DNA of 64,000 bases from positions 62,001 to 126,000 of the forward strand of contig NZ_VSST01000037.1 of the NCBI RefSeq assembly GCF_019402665.1, written 5' to 3'. Of this stretch, positions 56,854-64,000 are shown one piece after another (the first letter of the stretch is position 1; every line of letters starts with the position of its first letter). The notes beneath the pieces were generated by a model. It did not search any database. It saw only the letters and a program-made list of their open reading frames with translations, and was not told the origin of the DNA. Source of the stretch: Bradyrhizobium canariense. GTDB lineage: Bacteria; Pseudomonadota; Alphaproteobacteria; Rhizobiales; Xanthobacteraceae. The position numbers were made by a program, and so were the translations under genes.

Positions 56854-57228
56854 TCAGCCGTAATAGCGCCAGCGCGGCGGCGGGCGGCGCGAAGGCCGTG
56901 CCATCAGCAACGCGAGGGCGAAGCCGATACCGCCGGCGACCAGCAGCGCGCCGAGCGGGTTGTCCTGCACCTTCTGGGCAATCGCCTGCGAACCGTCGCG
57001 CAAGGTTTCGGCCGGCTTGTCATAGGCGTCCTTGGCATAGCTGGCCGCGGTGTCCGTCGCGTCACGGACGGCATCCTTGGCTTGGCCGTAGAGATTCTGC
57101 ACGGAGCCTGCGGCTTCCCGCGCCTTGCCCGACGCCTGTGTCTGCGCATCGCCTGCGAGATCACCGACAGCGCCTTCCGCGCGTCCGGCGAATTCCTTGG
57201 CCGATCCGACAATCCGATCTTTATCCAT
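56854..57228 (-). CDS. CsbD-like stress protein with C-terminal membrane anchor
   Basis: A 124-residue protein. The N-terminal half, MDKDRIVGSAKEFAGRAEG and GDAQTQASGKAREAAGSVQN, is a CsbD (UPF0337) repeat, and the C-terminal half (DNPLGALLVAGGIGFALALLM) is a TM segment as in DUF883 proteins, ending in a basic tail. Such proteins are often induced by general stress; a ribosome or membrane-protecting role is speculative. It follows the SDR gene on the same strand after 18 bp. Confidence 0.85.
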   Translation of the reverse strand: MDKDRIVGSAKEFAGRAEGAVGDLAGDAQTQASGKAREAAGSVQNLYGQAKDAVRDATDTAASYAKDAYDKPAETLRDGSQAIAQKVQDNPLGALLVAGGIGFALALLMARPSRRPPPRWRYYG

Positions 57229-57246
57229 GATGCTCCTCCTCGGGGG

Positions 57247-58038
57247 TCAGCCCAAGTAACCGATCAGGAGCGGCGCAGTTCCATGTGACTTGAAATTGGA
57301 CTCAAAGAATGAGCCCTCGTCGACGACCAATGTCTGGCCGATGATGTAGGACGACAGCGGCGATGCCAGGAACAGCGCCGCGCCCGCCATGTCAGCCGGC
57401 GTGCCCAATCGCCGCAGCGGAATGCGCGAAAGTGCACCTTCGAGCCGCTTGGGATTGTCGGTCGTCACCTTCGTCATCTTGGTGTCGACCAGACCGGGCG
57501 CGATGCCGTTGACGCGGATGCCGTCTTCGGCCCAGGCCTCGCCCAGCGTCCGCGTCAATCCGACCGCGCCCGTCTTCGACGCGTTGTAAGCAGGATTGCC
57601 CATGGTGGAATGATAGGCCGCGGTCGAGGACACCATGATCAGCGATCCCCGCGAGTCCCGCAGCATCGAATGAAAGCGCGTGGCGCAGGCCATCAGGCTC
57701 ATCAGATTGACCTCGACGACCTTGCGGAAGCCCGCCATCTCGAACTCGCCACGGCGATAGAGCACCGCGCCCTGCGCGAGCACCAGGATATCGAGCCGTT
57801 CGAACGACGGCTTGAACGCTTCGACCGCTCCGGCATTGCCGACGTCGAGCTGCGCGTAGGAAAGACCGGTGAGATCCGAGCCCTCCGCTTGCGAATATTC
57901 CTTCGCGTGAGCCCGCGTGCCGCAGACCGCTACTTGCGCGCCCCTGACGCGAAAGGCTTGCGCGATGCCGTTGCCGATGCCGCTGGATCCGCCGACGACC
58001 AGCACCTGCTTGCCTGGGAAATCGAGTTCGTTCGTCAT
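57247..58038 (-). CDS. Short-chain dehydrogenase/reductase
   Basis: A 263-residue classical SDR. The cofactor motif is VVGGSSGIGNGIAQAF, the NAG-like segment is degenerate, the catalytic Ser region is MVSSTAAYHSTMGN and the Tyr-Lys pair is in PAYNASKTGAVGL. PG motif NGIAPGLVDTKMT follows. Substrate unknown. It is divergent from a second SDR across a 98-bp gap. Confidence 0.9.
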   Translation of the reverse strand: MTNELDFPGKQVLVVGGSSGIGNGIAQAFRVRGAQVAVCGTRAHAKEYSQAEGSDLTGLSYAQLDVGNAGAVEAFKPSFERLDILVLAQGAVLYRRGEFEMAGFRKVVEVNLMSLMACATRFHSMLRDSRGSLIMVSSTAAYHSTMGNPAYNASKTGAVGLTRTLGEAWAEDGIRVNGIAPGLVDTKMTKVTTDNPKRLEGALSRIPLRRLGTPADMAGAALFLASPLSSYIIGQTLVVDEGSFFESNFKSHGTAPLLIGYLG

Positions 58039-58136
58039 CGGGGCCTCCCTTTTGTTCTGCTTGTTTGACCTGTCTGCGGATCGATGCCAGCCTTGTCCAT
58101 CTCATAACAAGAAACAAGACGCCGCGAGGAAACAGC

Positions 58137-58916
58137 ATGTCCGAGTTCAAACAGCTCAGCCGGTCCGTGAAGGGCCTGACCGTTCTCGTCACCGGCGCGG
58201 CCAGCGGCATGGGGCGTGCAACGGCACGCGTGTTCGCCGCTGACGGCGCCAACGTTGCCATCACGGATTATGACGAGCAAGGCGCCCTGGCCGTCGCGAA
58301 GGAGATCGCGGCAAGCGGCGGCGCCGCGAAAGCCTGGAAGCTCGACGTTGCCGACGGCGATGAGATCAAACGCGTGGTCGGCGACGTCGCCGCGCATTTC
58401 GGCGGGCTCGACATCATCGTCAACAATGCCGGCATCTCCGTGCGCGTCGCGATCGACGACGAAGCCTATGAGGACGCCTGGACCAGGGGTATCGCGGTGA
58501 TGCTGACGGCGCATCCGCGCATCATCCGCGCCGCGCTGCCTCACTTGCGCAAGTCGAACAGCCCGCGCATCGTCAACATCGCCTCGACCGAGGCGCTCGG
58601 CGCCACCGCATTGCACAGCCCCTATTCGGCGGCGAAGGGCGGCGTCGCCAGCCTCACCCGCTCGCTCGCGGTGGAGCTCGGCCGCGAAGGCATTACCGTC
58701 AATTGCATCTGCCCGGGGCCGGTCCGCACCGCCATCACCGACCGGATCTCGGAAGAGCACAAGACCATCTACGCCAAGCGCCGCACGGCACTCGGCCGCT
58801 ACGGCGATCCGGAGGAGGTCGCGCACATGACGCTGAGCCTGTGCCTGCCGGCGGCGTCCTTCCTCACCGGCGCGGTCATCCCTGTCGACGGCGGCCTGAT
58901 GGCGCGCAACGCGTGA
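58137..58916 (+). CDS. Short-chain dehydrogenase/reductase
   Basis: A 259-residue classical SDR. Motifs are VTGAASGMGRATARVFAADG for cofactor, DIIVNNAGISVRVAID (NNAG), NIASTEALGATAL for the Ser region, YSAAKGGVASLTRSLAVELG with the catalytic Tyr and Lys, and CICPGPVRT. ATG 58137 (MSEFKQLSRS) follows GAGGAA. Similar to 3-oxoacyl-ACP reductase-like enzymes; substrate unknown. The following TauD-like gene may share its transcript across a palindromic repeat. Confidence 0.92.
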   Translation: MSEFKQLSRSVKGLTVLVTGAASGMGRATARVFAADGANVAITDYDEQGALAVAKEIAASGGAAKAWKLDVADGDEIKRVVGDVAAHFGGLDIIVNNAGISVRVAIDDEAYEDAWTRGIAVMLTAHPRIIRAALPHLRKSNSPRIVNIASTEALGATALHSPYSAAKGGVASLTRSLAVELGREGITVNCICPGPVRTAITDRISEEHKTIYAKRRTALGRYGDPEEVAHMTLSLCLPAASFLTGAVIPVDGGLMARNA

Positions 58917-58920
58917 GAGC

Positions 58921-59007
58921 TGTAGCCCGGATGGAGCGCAGCGCAATCCGGGAAGGTCTTTCCGCGGCACGATGCCCCGGATTGCGCTTCGCACCATCCG
59001 GGCTACA
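58921..59007. repeat. Intergenic palindromic element, family G
   Basis: Ends TGTAGCCCGGATGGAGCGCA and GCACCATCCGGGCTACA are inverted, with inner copies GCGCAATCCGGG / CCCCGGATTGCGC. This GTAGCCCGGATG type is one of the widespread proteobacterial intergenic palindromes. Only one copy is in this window, between the SDR and the dioxygenase. Confidence 0.85.
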
Positions 59008-59106
59008 GGCAGCTATGCGCACCGAGCGTTGACATCGCCCGTTACGGGAGTAACTTTTTCCTCGACAGAGCGGGACCAACCGCTTGCACGCCCGGGAGAA
59101 AACGCC

Positions 59107-59994
59107 ATGACGATCGCCATCCGGCAACTTCAGACACATTTTGTCGGCGAGGTTTCCGGCCTCGATCTGCGACAGCCTCTCACACCAGATGAGGCGCGCG
59201 AGGTCGAAGCCGCCATGGACAAATATGCGGTGCTGGTGTTCCACGATCAGGACATCACCGACGAACAGCAGATGGCCTTTGCGCTGAATTTCGGCCAGCG
59301 CGAGGACGCGCGCGGCGGCACCGTGACGAAGGAAAAGGACTACCGGCTCCAGACGGGCCTGAACGACGTCTCCAATCTCGGCAAGGACGGCAAGCCGCTG
59401 GCGAAGGACAGCCGCGCGCATCTGTTCAATCTCGGCAACTGCCTGTGGCATTCCGACAGCTCGTTCCGCCCCATCCCGGCAAAATTCTCGCTGCTGTCGG
59501 CGCGCGTGGTGAACCCGAAGGGCGGCAACACCGAATTCGCGGACATGCGCGCGGCCTATGATGCGCTCGACGACGAGACCAAGGCCGAAATCGAGGACCT
59601 CGTCTGCGAGCACTCGCTGATGTATTCGCGGGGATCGCTCGGCTTCACCGAATACACCGATGACGAGAAGCAGATGTTCAAGCCGGTGCTGCAACGTCTC
59701 GTGCGCACCCATCCCGTGCATCGCCGCAAGTCGCTCTATCTCTCATCGCATGCGGGCAAGATCGTCGGCATGAGCGTCCCCGAGGGCAGGCTGCTGCTGC
59801 GCGATCTCAACGAGCACGCGACGCAAAGCGAGTTCGTCTACGTCCACAAATGGAAGCTGCATGATCTCGTGATGTGGGACAACCGCCAGACCATGCACCG
59901 CGTCCGCCGCTACGACCAGTCGCAGCCCCGCGACATGCGCCGCGCGACGGTGGCAGGCACGGAGCCGACGGTGCAGCAGCAGGCGGCGGAGTAG
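59107..59994 (+). CDS. TauD/TfdA-family 2-oxoglutarate-dependent dioxygenase
   Basis: A 295-residue Fe(II)/2-oxoglutarate oxygenase. The first His and Asp of the metal triad are in CLWHSDSSFRP and the distal His in MWDNRQTMHRVRRYD, with the 2-oxoglutarate Arg in PRDMRRATV. It is close in pattern to TfdA-alpha-type enzymes that open phenoxyacetate herbicides and to related natural-product oxygenases; substrate cannot be fixed. ATG 59107 (MTIAIRQLQTHF) is preceded by GGGAGAA. Confidence 0.9.
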   Translation: MTIAIRQLQTHFVGEVSGLDLRQPLTPDEAREVEAAMDKYAVLVFHDQDITDEQQMAFALNFGQREDARGGTVTKEKDYRLQTGLNDVSNLGKDGKPLAKDSRAHLFNLGNCLWHSDSSFRPIPAKFSLLSARVVNPKGGNTEFADMRAAYDALDDETKAEIEDLVCEHSLMYSRGSLGFTEYTDDEKQMFKPVLQRLVRTHPVHRRKSLYLSSHAGKIVGMSVPEGRLLLRDLNEHATQSEFVYVHKWKLHDLVMWDNRQTMHRVRRYDQSQPRDMRRATVAGTEPTVQQQAAE

Positions 59995-60012
59995 GTGCTA
60001 CCCAGTAATCGG

Positions 60013-60114
60013 TGTCATCGCCCGGCTTGACCGGCGATCCAGTACTCCGAGACGGTTGTGACAGAACCGATACGCCGCGGCGTACTGGATGCACCGCCTT
60101 CGCGGGGCATGACA
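60013..60114. repeat. Intergenic palindromic element, family B copy 3
   Basis: Ends TGTCATCGCCCGG and GCGGGGCATGACA are inverted; inside are ATCCAGTACTCCGAGACG and GCCGCGGCGTACTGGAT as in copies 1 and 2. It lies between the convergent dioxygenase and yqgE genes. Confidence 0.85.
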
Positions 60115-60120
60115 GCAAGG

Positions 60121-60765
60121 CTACGCGTGGCCCGCCTCGTTCGAGAGCATGCCGGGATCGATGCCGATCTTGCGCAGCGCGCGTCCGTATTTTTCGTCGA
60201 CGTCGTCGCCAAAGATCAAATCCGAATCCGCGTCGCAATGCAGCCAGCCATTGCTCTGGATTTCGGTCTCGAGCTGGCCCGGCGCCCAGCCGGCATAGCC
60301 GAGCGCGAGGATGGCGTGCTTGGGACCGGAGCCGTTGGCGATCGCACGCAGGATGTCGACGGTCGCGGTGAGGCAGACGCCGTCGTCGATCCGGAGCGTC
60401 GCGTTCTCGATGTAGAAATCGCTGGAATGCAGCACGAAGCCGCGGCCGGTATCGACCGGACCGCCGCGTAGCACCTTCATGCTTTCGGCATTCTCCGGCA
60501 GCTTGATGTGCTCGCCCTTCTTGATGATGCCGAGTTGCTCCAACAGCTCGGGGAAGTCGATGCTGCCGGCCGGGTGGTTGACGATGATGCCCATCGCGCC
60601 TTCGGCGGAGTGGGCGCAGAGATAGATCACCGAGCGCTCGAAGCGCTCGTCGCCCATCACGGGCATGGCGATCAACAACTGGCCGTCGAGGTAGCCCGCC
60701 GAACTCGGGAGCGCGGGGGCTGACTTGCGGGTGCTTTCGCCCGTCCTCTTGCCTGTGGGAGCCAT
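60121..60765 (-). CDS. YqgE/AlgH family protein
   Basis: A 214-residue member of the UPF0301 family (GQLLIAMPVMGDERFERSVIY, AMGIIVNHPAG, GGPVDTGRGFVLHS, ALGYAGWAPGQLE). A basic Ser/Lys/Thr-rich N-terminal extension of ~25 residues precedes the domain. Function unsettled; AlgH affects alginate and other regulation in Pseudomonas. Divergent from the next gene. Confidence 0.92.
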   Translation of the reverse strand: MAPTGKRTGESTRKSAPALPSSAGYLDGQLLIAMPVMGDERFERSVIYLCAHSAEGAMGIIVNHPAGSIDFPELLEQLGIIKKGEHIKLPENAESMKVLRGGPVDTGRGFVLHSSDFYIENATLRIDDGVCLTATVDILRAIANGSGPKHAILALGYAGWAPGQLETEIQSNGWLHCDADSDLIFGDDVDEKYGRALRKIGIDPGMLSNEAGHA

Positions 60766-60907
60766 CGGTGAAGCACTCCGGTTTCAGTTCCTATCCTGAT
60801 GTCGGGCCGACCGGCTGTCAAATCAAGGCTTGCAGGGACTCGATTCAAGTGCATCCATCACAAGCAATTCAATGGTTTGCCGCGGGGTCACCCTGTAAAG
60901 ACGTACC

Positions 60908-61747
60908 ATGCTGACAAGAGTTCCCCTGCGTGCGGCGGTTGGCGTCGCGACAACCCTGCTCGCGTCGTCGCTGGCGCTTGATGCCCATGCCGACGATTCA
61001 TCGCCATGGCAACGCGACGGACATTCCGCGGTGCGGTTGCTGGCGGGATCGCGCAGCGGCGCCGTCCTGCTCGGCGGTATCGCCTTCCAGATCCAGCCCG
61101 GCTGGAAGACCTATTGGCGCATGCCGGGCGATTCCGGCGTTCCGCCGCGCTTCGATTTCTCGAAATCCGACAATGTCGAAGCGGTGACGGTGATGTGGCC
61201 GGCCCCGCAGAAATTCGACGACGGCGCGGGCGGCCATTCGATCGGCTATCACAACCAGATCGTGCTGCCCCTGCGCATCATCGCCAAGGCGGCCGACAAG
61301 CCGGTGACGCTGCGCGCCGAAATCAATTATGCGGTGTGCGAAAAGCTGTGCATTCCCGTCGAGGCCCGCGCCGAGCTCGGCTTCAACAGCGTCGCCTCGA
61401 CCGAGGATGCCAATCTGCGTGCAGCGCTCGACACCGTGCCCAAGCCTGCCACCATCGGCGATCCCAACCCGCTCACCATCCGCGACGTCAAGCGTGACGG
61501 GCCCAAGAATGTCGTAGTCGACGTGGTCGCGCCCGATGCGCGCACCGTCAATCTCTACGTGGAAGGCCCGACGCCTGATTGGGCGTTGCCCATCCCGGCA
61601 CCGGTCGAGCCCAGCCCACCGGGCGTGAAGCGATTTTCTTTCGAGCTCGACGGACTGCCGCCGGGCGCCAAGCCCGACGGCGCAGCGCTGAAGTTCACGC
61701 TGGTCGGACCGGAGAAGTCGTACGAGTTCAATACCAATTTGGAGTGA
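60908..61747 (+). CDS. Exported stand-alone DsbD N-terminal-like domain protein
   Basis: A 279-residue periplasmic protein. A signal peptide (about 1-28, ending DAHA) precedes a domain like the N-terminal immunoglobulin-like part of DsbD (GWKTYWRMPGDSGVPPRFDF, YAVCEKLCIPVEA with C144 and C148). The membrane electron-transfer domain and thioredoxin domain of full DsbD are absent. In DsbD the Cys pair of this domain passes electrons to periplasmic partners; here it may be a thiol-disulfide partner or chaperone. Confidence in the domain is high, in the role low. Confidence 0.85.
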   Translation: MLTRVPLRAAVGVATTLLASSLALDAHADDSSPWQRDGHSAVRLLAGSRSGAVLLGGIAFQIQPGWKTYWRMPGDSGVPPRFDFSKSDNVEAVTVMWPAPQKFDDGAGGHSIGYHNQIVLPLRIIAKAADKPVTLRAEINYAVCEKLCIPVEARAELGFNSVASTEDANLRAALDTVPKPATIGDPNPLTIRDVKRDGPKNVVVDVVAPDARTVNLYVEGPTPDWALPIPAPVEPSPPGVKRFSFELDGLPPGAKPDGAALKFTLVGPEKSYEFNTNLE

Positions 61748-61749
61748 TT

Positions 61750-61882
61750 GTCGTCCTGGACAAGCGGAGCGTAGATCCAGGACCCATTACCCCAAGGCGT
61801 AGTGCTGGCGCGAAACTGCTAACCTCGAATCTTCGCCAAACCTCTCCCTGGGGTAATGGGTCCTGGCTTTCGCCAGGACGAC
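61750..61882. repeat. Intergenic palindromic element, family A copy 2
   Basis: The last 31 bases (61852-61882) are identical to the right end of the copy at 18000-18030. The left arm has the same ends, GTCGTCCTGG and CCAGGACCCATTACC, but an altered loop (ACAAGCGGAGCGTAGAT replaces GCGAAAG). It lies between the DsbD-like and flippase genes. Confidence 0.9.
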
Positions 61883-62005
61883 GTTGGAGTTGCAACACAC
61901 TCCACCCAACCGAATCTTAACGAATGGTTGCTAATCCCCTAGGCTAGCGCGGCAAGTCTGCCGCAGCATTCCTGTGCGCCTCGGGGATCCTTCGAATTGG
62001 CCGTG

Positions 62006-63364
62006 ATGGATGCAGAACCCGCAACGACCGGACCTGCCGGCCTTATCGCGCGGCTGCGCCAAAAATTGACGGGCGGGTCGAGCGAGGCGTCGCTGACGCG
62101 GCGGCTGGCCGGCACCATCTTCGTCATCCGCGTGATCAGCGCCGGTCTTGCCTATTTCTCGCAGGTCCTGCTCGCGCGCTGGATGGGAACGTCGGACTAC
62201 GGCGTCTATGTCTATGTCTGGACCTGGGTGCTGCTGCTCGGCAGCATGATGGACTTTGGCATCTCGGCCTCCGCGCAAAAAATCATTCCGGAATACCGCG
62301 GCCGTGGCGAGCATGCGCTGCTCCGCGGCTTTCTCTCGGGCAGCCGCTGGCTGACCTTTGCCGTTTCCGCACTGGTGTCGCTCGGCCTTGCCGGTATCGT
62401 CAAATTGCTGTCGCCCTGGATCGATCCGGCCGAAGAGCTGCCGCTCTACATCGGCTGCATGACGCTGCCCGCTTTCGTCGTCGCCAACACCCAGGACGGC
62501 ATCGCGCGTTCGCATGACTGGATGCAGCTCGGCCTGATGCCGCAATTCATCATTCGCCAGGCGCTGATCATCGTCATCACGGCCTGCGCCTTCCTGCTCG
62601 GCTATCATCTCGGCGCGGTCGCCGCGATGGTCGCGAGCGCCGGCGCGGTGTGGATCGCGATGACCGGGCAGATGGTGGTGCTGAACCGCAAGCTCGGCGG
62701 TCATATCGAGCCGGGCCCCAAGGCCTACGACATCGGCGGCTGGCTCGCCGTGTCGCTGCCGATCCTGCTGGTCGAAAGCTTCTACCTGCTGCTGTCCTAC
62801 ACCGACGTGCTGGTGCTGCAGCAGTTCCGCCCCTCCGAGGAGGTCGGCGTCTATTTCGCCGTGGTGAAGACGCTGGCGCTGGTCTCCTTCATCCACTACG
62901 CGATGTCGGCGACAACAGCGCATCGCTTCGCCGAATACAACGCTGCGGGCGACAAGGCGCGGCTGTCGGCCTACGTGGCGCATGCCATCAACTGGACGTT
63001 CTGGCCGTCGCTGGCGGCGACCATCGTGCTGCTCGCGCTCGGCAAGCCGCTGCTCTGGCTGTTCGGACCGCAATTCGTGGTCGGCTACGACATCATGTTC
63101 GTCGCCGCGATCGGTCTCGTGGTCCGCGCCGCGATCGGCCCGGTCGAACGGCTGCTCAACATGCTCGGCCAGCAGAAGATCTGCGCGCTGGCCTATGCGC
63201 TGGCGTTTGCGATGAATCTGGTGCTCTGCATCGCGCTGGTGCCGCGCTTCGGCGGCCACGGTGCTGCGGCCGCGACCTCGATCTCGCTCAGTTTCGAGAC
63301 GGTGCTGCTGTTCTGGATCGTGCGACAACGGCTCGGCCTGCACGTGCTGGCGTTCGGACGCTAG
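62006..63364 (+). CDS. Polysaccharide flippase / lipopolysaccharide biosynthesis protein (Wzx-like)
   Basis: A 452-residue protein with about 12-14 TM segments of the MATE-like Wzx/MviN group. A 35-residue cytoplasmic N-terminus precedes the first TM (TIFVIRVISAGLAYFSQVLL). Typical short motifs are ARWMGTSDYGVYVYVW in the first helical bundle and a paired repeat in the second half. It flips undecaprenyl-linked sugar units across the inner membrane. ATG 62006 is preferred over TTG 61997. No glycosyltransferase gene is adjacent, so its polymer is unknown. Confidence 0.88.
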   Translation: MDAEPATTGPAGLIARLRQKLTGGSSEASLTRRLAGTIFVIRVISAGLAYFSQVLLARWMGTSDYGVYVYVWTWVLLLGSMMDFGISASAQKIIPEYRGRGEHALLRGFLSGSRWLTFAVSALVSLGLAGIVKLLSPWIDPAEELPLYIGCMTLPAFVVANTQDGIARSHDWMQLGLMPQFIIRQALIIVITACAFLLGYHLGAVAAMVASAGAVWIAMTGQMVVLNRKLGGHIEPGPKAYDIGGWLAVSLPILLVESFYLLLSYTDVLVLQQFRPSEEVGVYFAVVKTLALVSFIHYAMSATTAHRFAEYNAAGDKARLSAYVAHAINWTFWPSLAATIVLLALGKPLLWLFGPQFVVGYDIMFVAAIGLVVRAAIGPVERLLNMLGQQKICALAYALAFAMNLVLCIALVPRFGGHGAAAATSISLSFETVLLFWIVRQRLGLHVLAFGR

Positions 63365-63405
63365 CCATCGGCTCAAGGCGATTGGAAAGCCATCCGCCGC
63401 CTGAT

Positions 63406-63654
63406 ATGGTCGGATCCATGGCTGCAAGCGATCTGCGAAACCTTCTGGAACGTGCCCAGACTTGGCCTGAAGAGGCCCAGAAGGAGTTGGTTGCCATTGC
63501 AAGCGAAATCGAGAGTGAGCTGCTCGGCGGCGAGTATCTTGCAACGCAAGAGGAATTGCGAAGCATTGACGCGGCCTTGGCGTCGATAGATCGCGGCGAG
63601 GTCGCTACGGATGCCGAGGTTGCGGAGGCCTTCGCGAAATTTGCGCGGGGATGA
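63406..63654 (+). CDS. Antitoxin of a ParDE/RelBE-type pair
   Basis: An 82-residue, acidic helical protein (RNLLERAQTWPEEAQKELVAIASE, DAEVAEAFAKFARG) directly before a ParE-type toxin, with ATGA overlap (63651-63654). The first Met at 63406 is uncertain; ATG 63418 would remove four residues. No ribbon-helix-helix motif is clear, but size, charge and position fit an antitoxin. Confidence 0.7.
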   Translation: MVGSMAASDLRNLLERAQTWPEEAQKELVAIASEIESELLGGEYLATQEELRSIDAALASIDRGEVATDAEVAEAFAKFARG

Positions 63655-63995
63655 AGATCGTCTGGACGCGAGGGGCGCTTGCTGATCTCGCGGACATCGC
63701 GACCTATTATGCCAGCAACGCCAGCCCTGTGATCGCGGAAGCTGTCGGCCAGAGATTCGTTGACGTCGTGGAACGTGTCCGTGTCGCGTCTTTCTCGGCG
63801 CTACGCGTTGCGCACCGTTCCGAGGTTCGTGTCGCAGCGGTCGTCCGCTACCCATTCGGGATATTTTACCGTGTCCGTGGCGACGTCATCCATATCGTCC
63901 ACATCCGCCACACGTCACCGCGACCGGTCGCGGCGCTGAATGAGCCCGGAAGGCAGTATGCCTATTCTAGAGCGTTATCTGTTCTGATTGAATGA
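63651..63995 (+). CDS. ParE/RelE-type toxin
   Basis: A 114-residue basic toxin of the RelE/ParE superfamily. The fold is visible in MKIVWTRGALADLADIATYY (helical hairpin), then strands VAAVVRYPFGIFYRVRGDVI and IHIVHIRHTSPRP. ParE-type toxins block DNA gyrase; RelE-type cut mRNA. The protein has the ParE-like C-terminal HIRHTSP pattern, so gyrase poisoning is the more likely guess. It is coupled to its antitoxin by ATGA. GC content looks lower than the rest. Confidence 0.85.
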   Translation: MKIVWTRGALADLADIATYYASNASPVIAEAVGQRFVDVVERVRVASFSALRVAHRSEVRVAAVVRYPFGIFYRVRGDVIHIVHIRHTSPRPVAALNEPGRQYAYSRALSVLIE

Positions 63996-64000
63996 GAACC

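Overview
This 64 kb window is GC-rich alphaproteobacterial chromosome, most probably from Bradyrhizobium or a close relative in the Nitrobacteraceae. I infer this from gene content, not from a database search: yebC-ruvC-ruvA-ruvB, a zapA-6S RNA-5-formyl-THF cyclo-ligase block, RcdA-like (DUF1465), DUF1192, DUF4164 and DUF459 proteins, FixK/FNR-type boxes, and many palindromic intergenic repeats. I see no rRNA, tRNA, CRISPR array, complete insertion sequence or prophage. Most genes look like core chromosome. The left edge (end of a serine recombinase plus VapBC), the histidine kinase near 12 kb and the ParDE-type pair at the right edge look accessory.

Layout. 0-1.2 kb: recombinase remnant and vapBC with a palindromic operator. 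1.2-5.8 kb: an exported phosphoesterase and the minus-strand operon yebC-ruvC-ruvA-(membrane protein)-ruvB. 6-9.3 kb: two soluble chemoreceptors sharing an unusual C-terminal domain. 9.3-11.3 kb: small, mostly exported proteins with two FNR/FixK boxes. 11.6-13.5 kb: an orphan hybrid-sensor histidine kinase. 13.9-17.9 kb: a molybdenum hydroxylase (2Fe-2S subunit, Mo subunit, triheme cytochrome c). 18-20.6 kb: YmdB-like phosphodiesterase, folate cyclo-ligase, 6S RNA, zapA and a coiled-coil partner. 20.9-30.4 kb: central carbon genes tkt, gap, pgk, class II and class I aldolases, then a ThiE-like protein, a Sel1-repeat protein and suhB. 30.5-37.8 kb: AAA ATPase, RND pump with adaptor, cyclopropane-fatty-acid synthase-like methyltransferase. 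38-40 kb: a MotA/MotB-like energised envelope pair. 40-46 kb: acetyltransferases, small proteins, ABC exporter, rpmE, RcdA-like protein and a candidate small RNA. 46-54.8 kb: quinone reductase, two cyclic-di-GMP proteins, galU, lytic transglycosylase. 55-64 kb: SGNH-fold protein, CsbD-like protein, two SDRs, TauD/TfdA-like dioxygenase, YqgE, a stand-alone DsbD N-terminal domain, a polysaccharide flippase and a ParDE-type pair.

The most interesting non-genic content is (i) a candidate small RNA with its own promoter, stem-loops, CUCC-type anti-Shine-Dalgarno segments and terminator at about 45.5 kb, (ii) the box-flanked island of small proteins at 9.8-11.3 kb, one with an 11-residue Arg/Glu tandem repeat, and (iii) at least seven families of intergenic palindromes, several present as two or three copies in this window. 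No gene cluster here clearly forms a known defence or secretion system. Gene starts are my choices from ribosome-binding sites, overlaps and family lengths.
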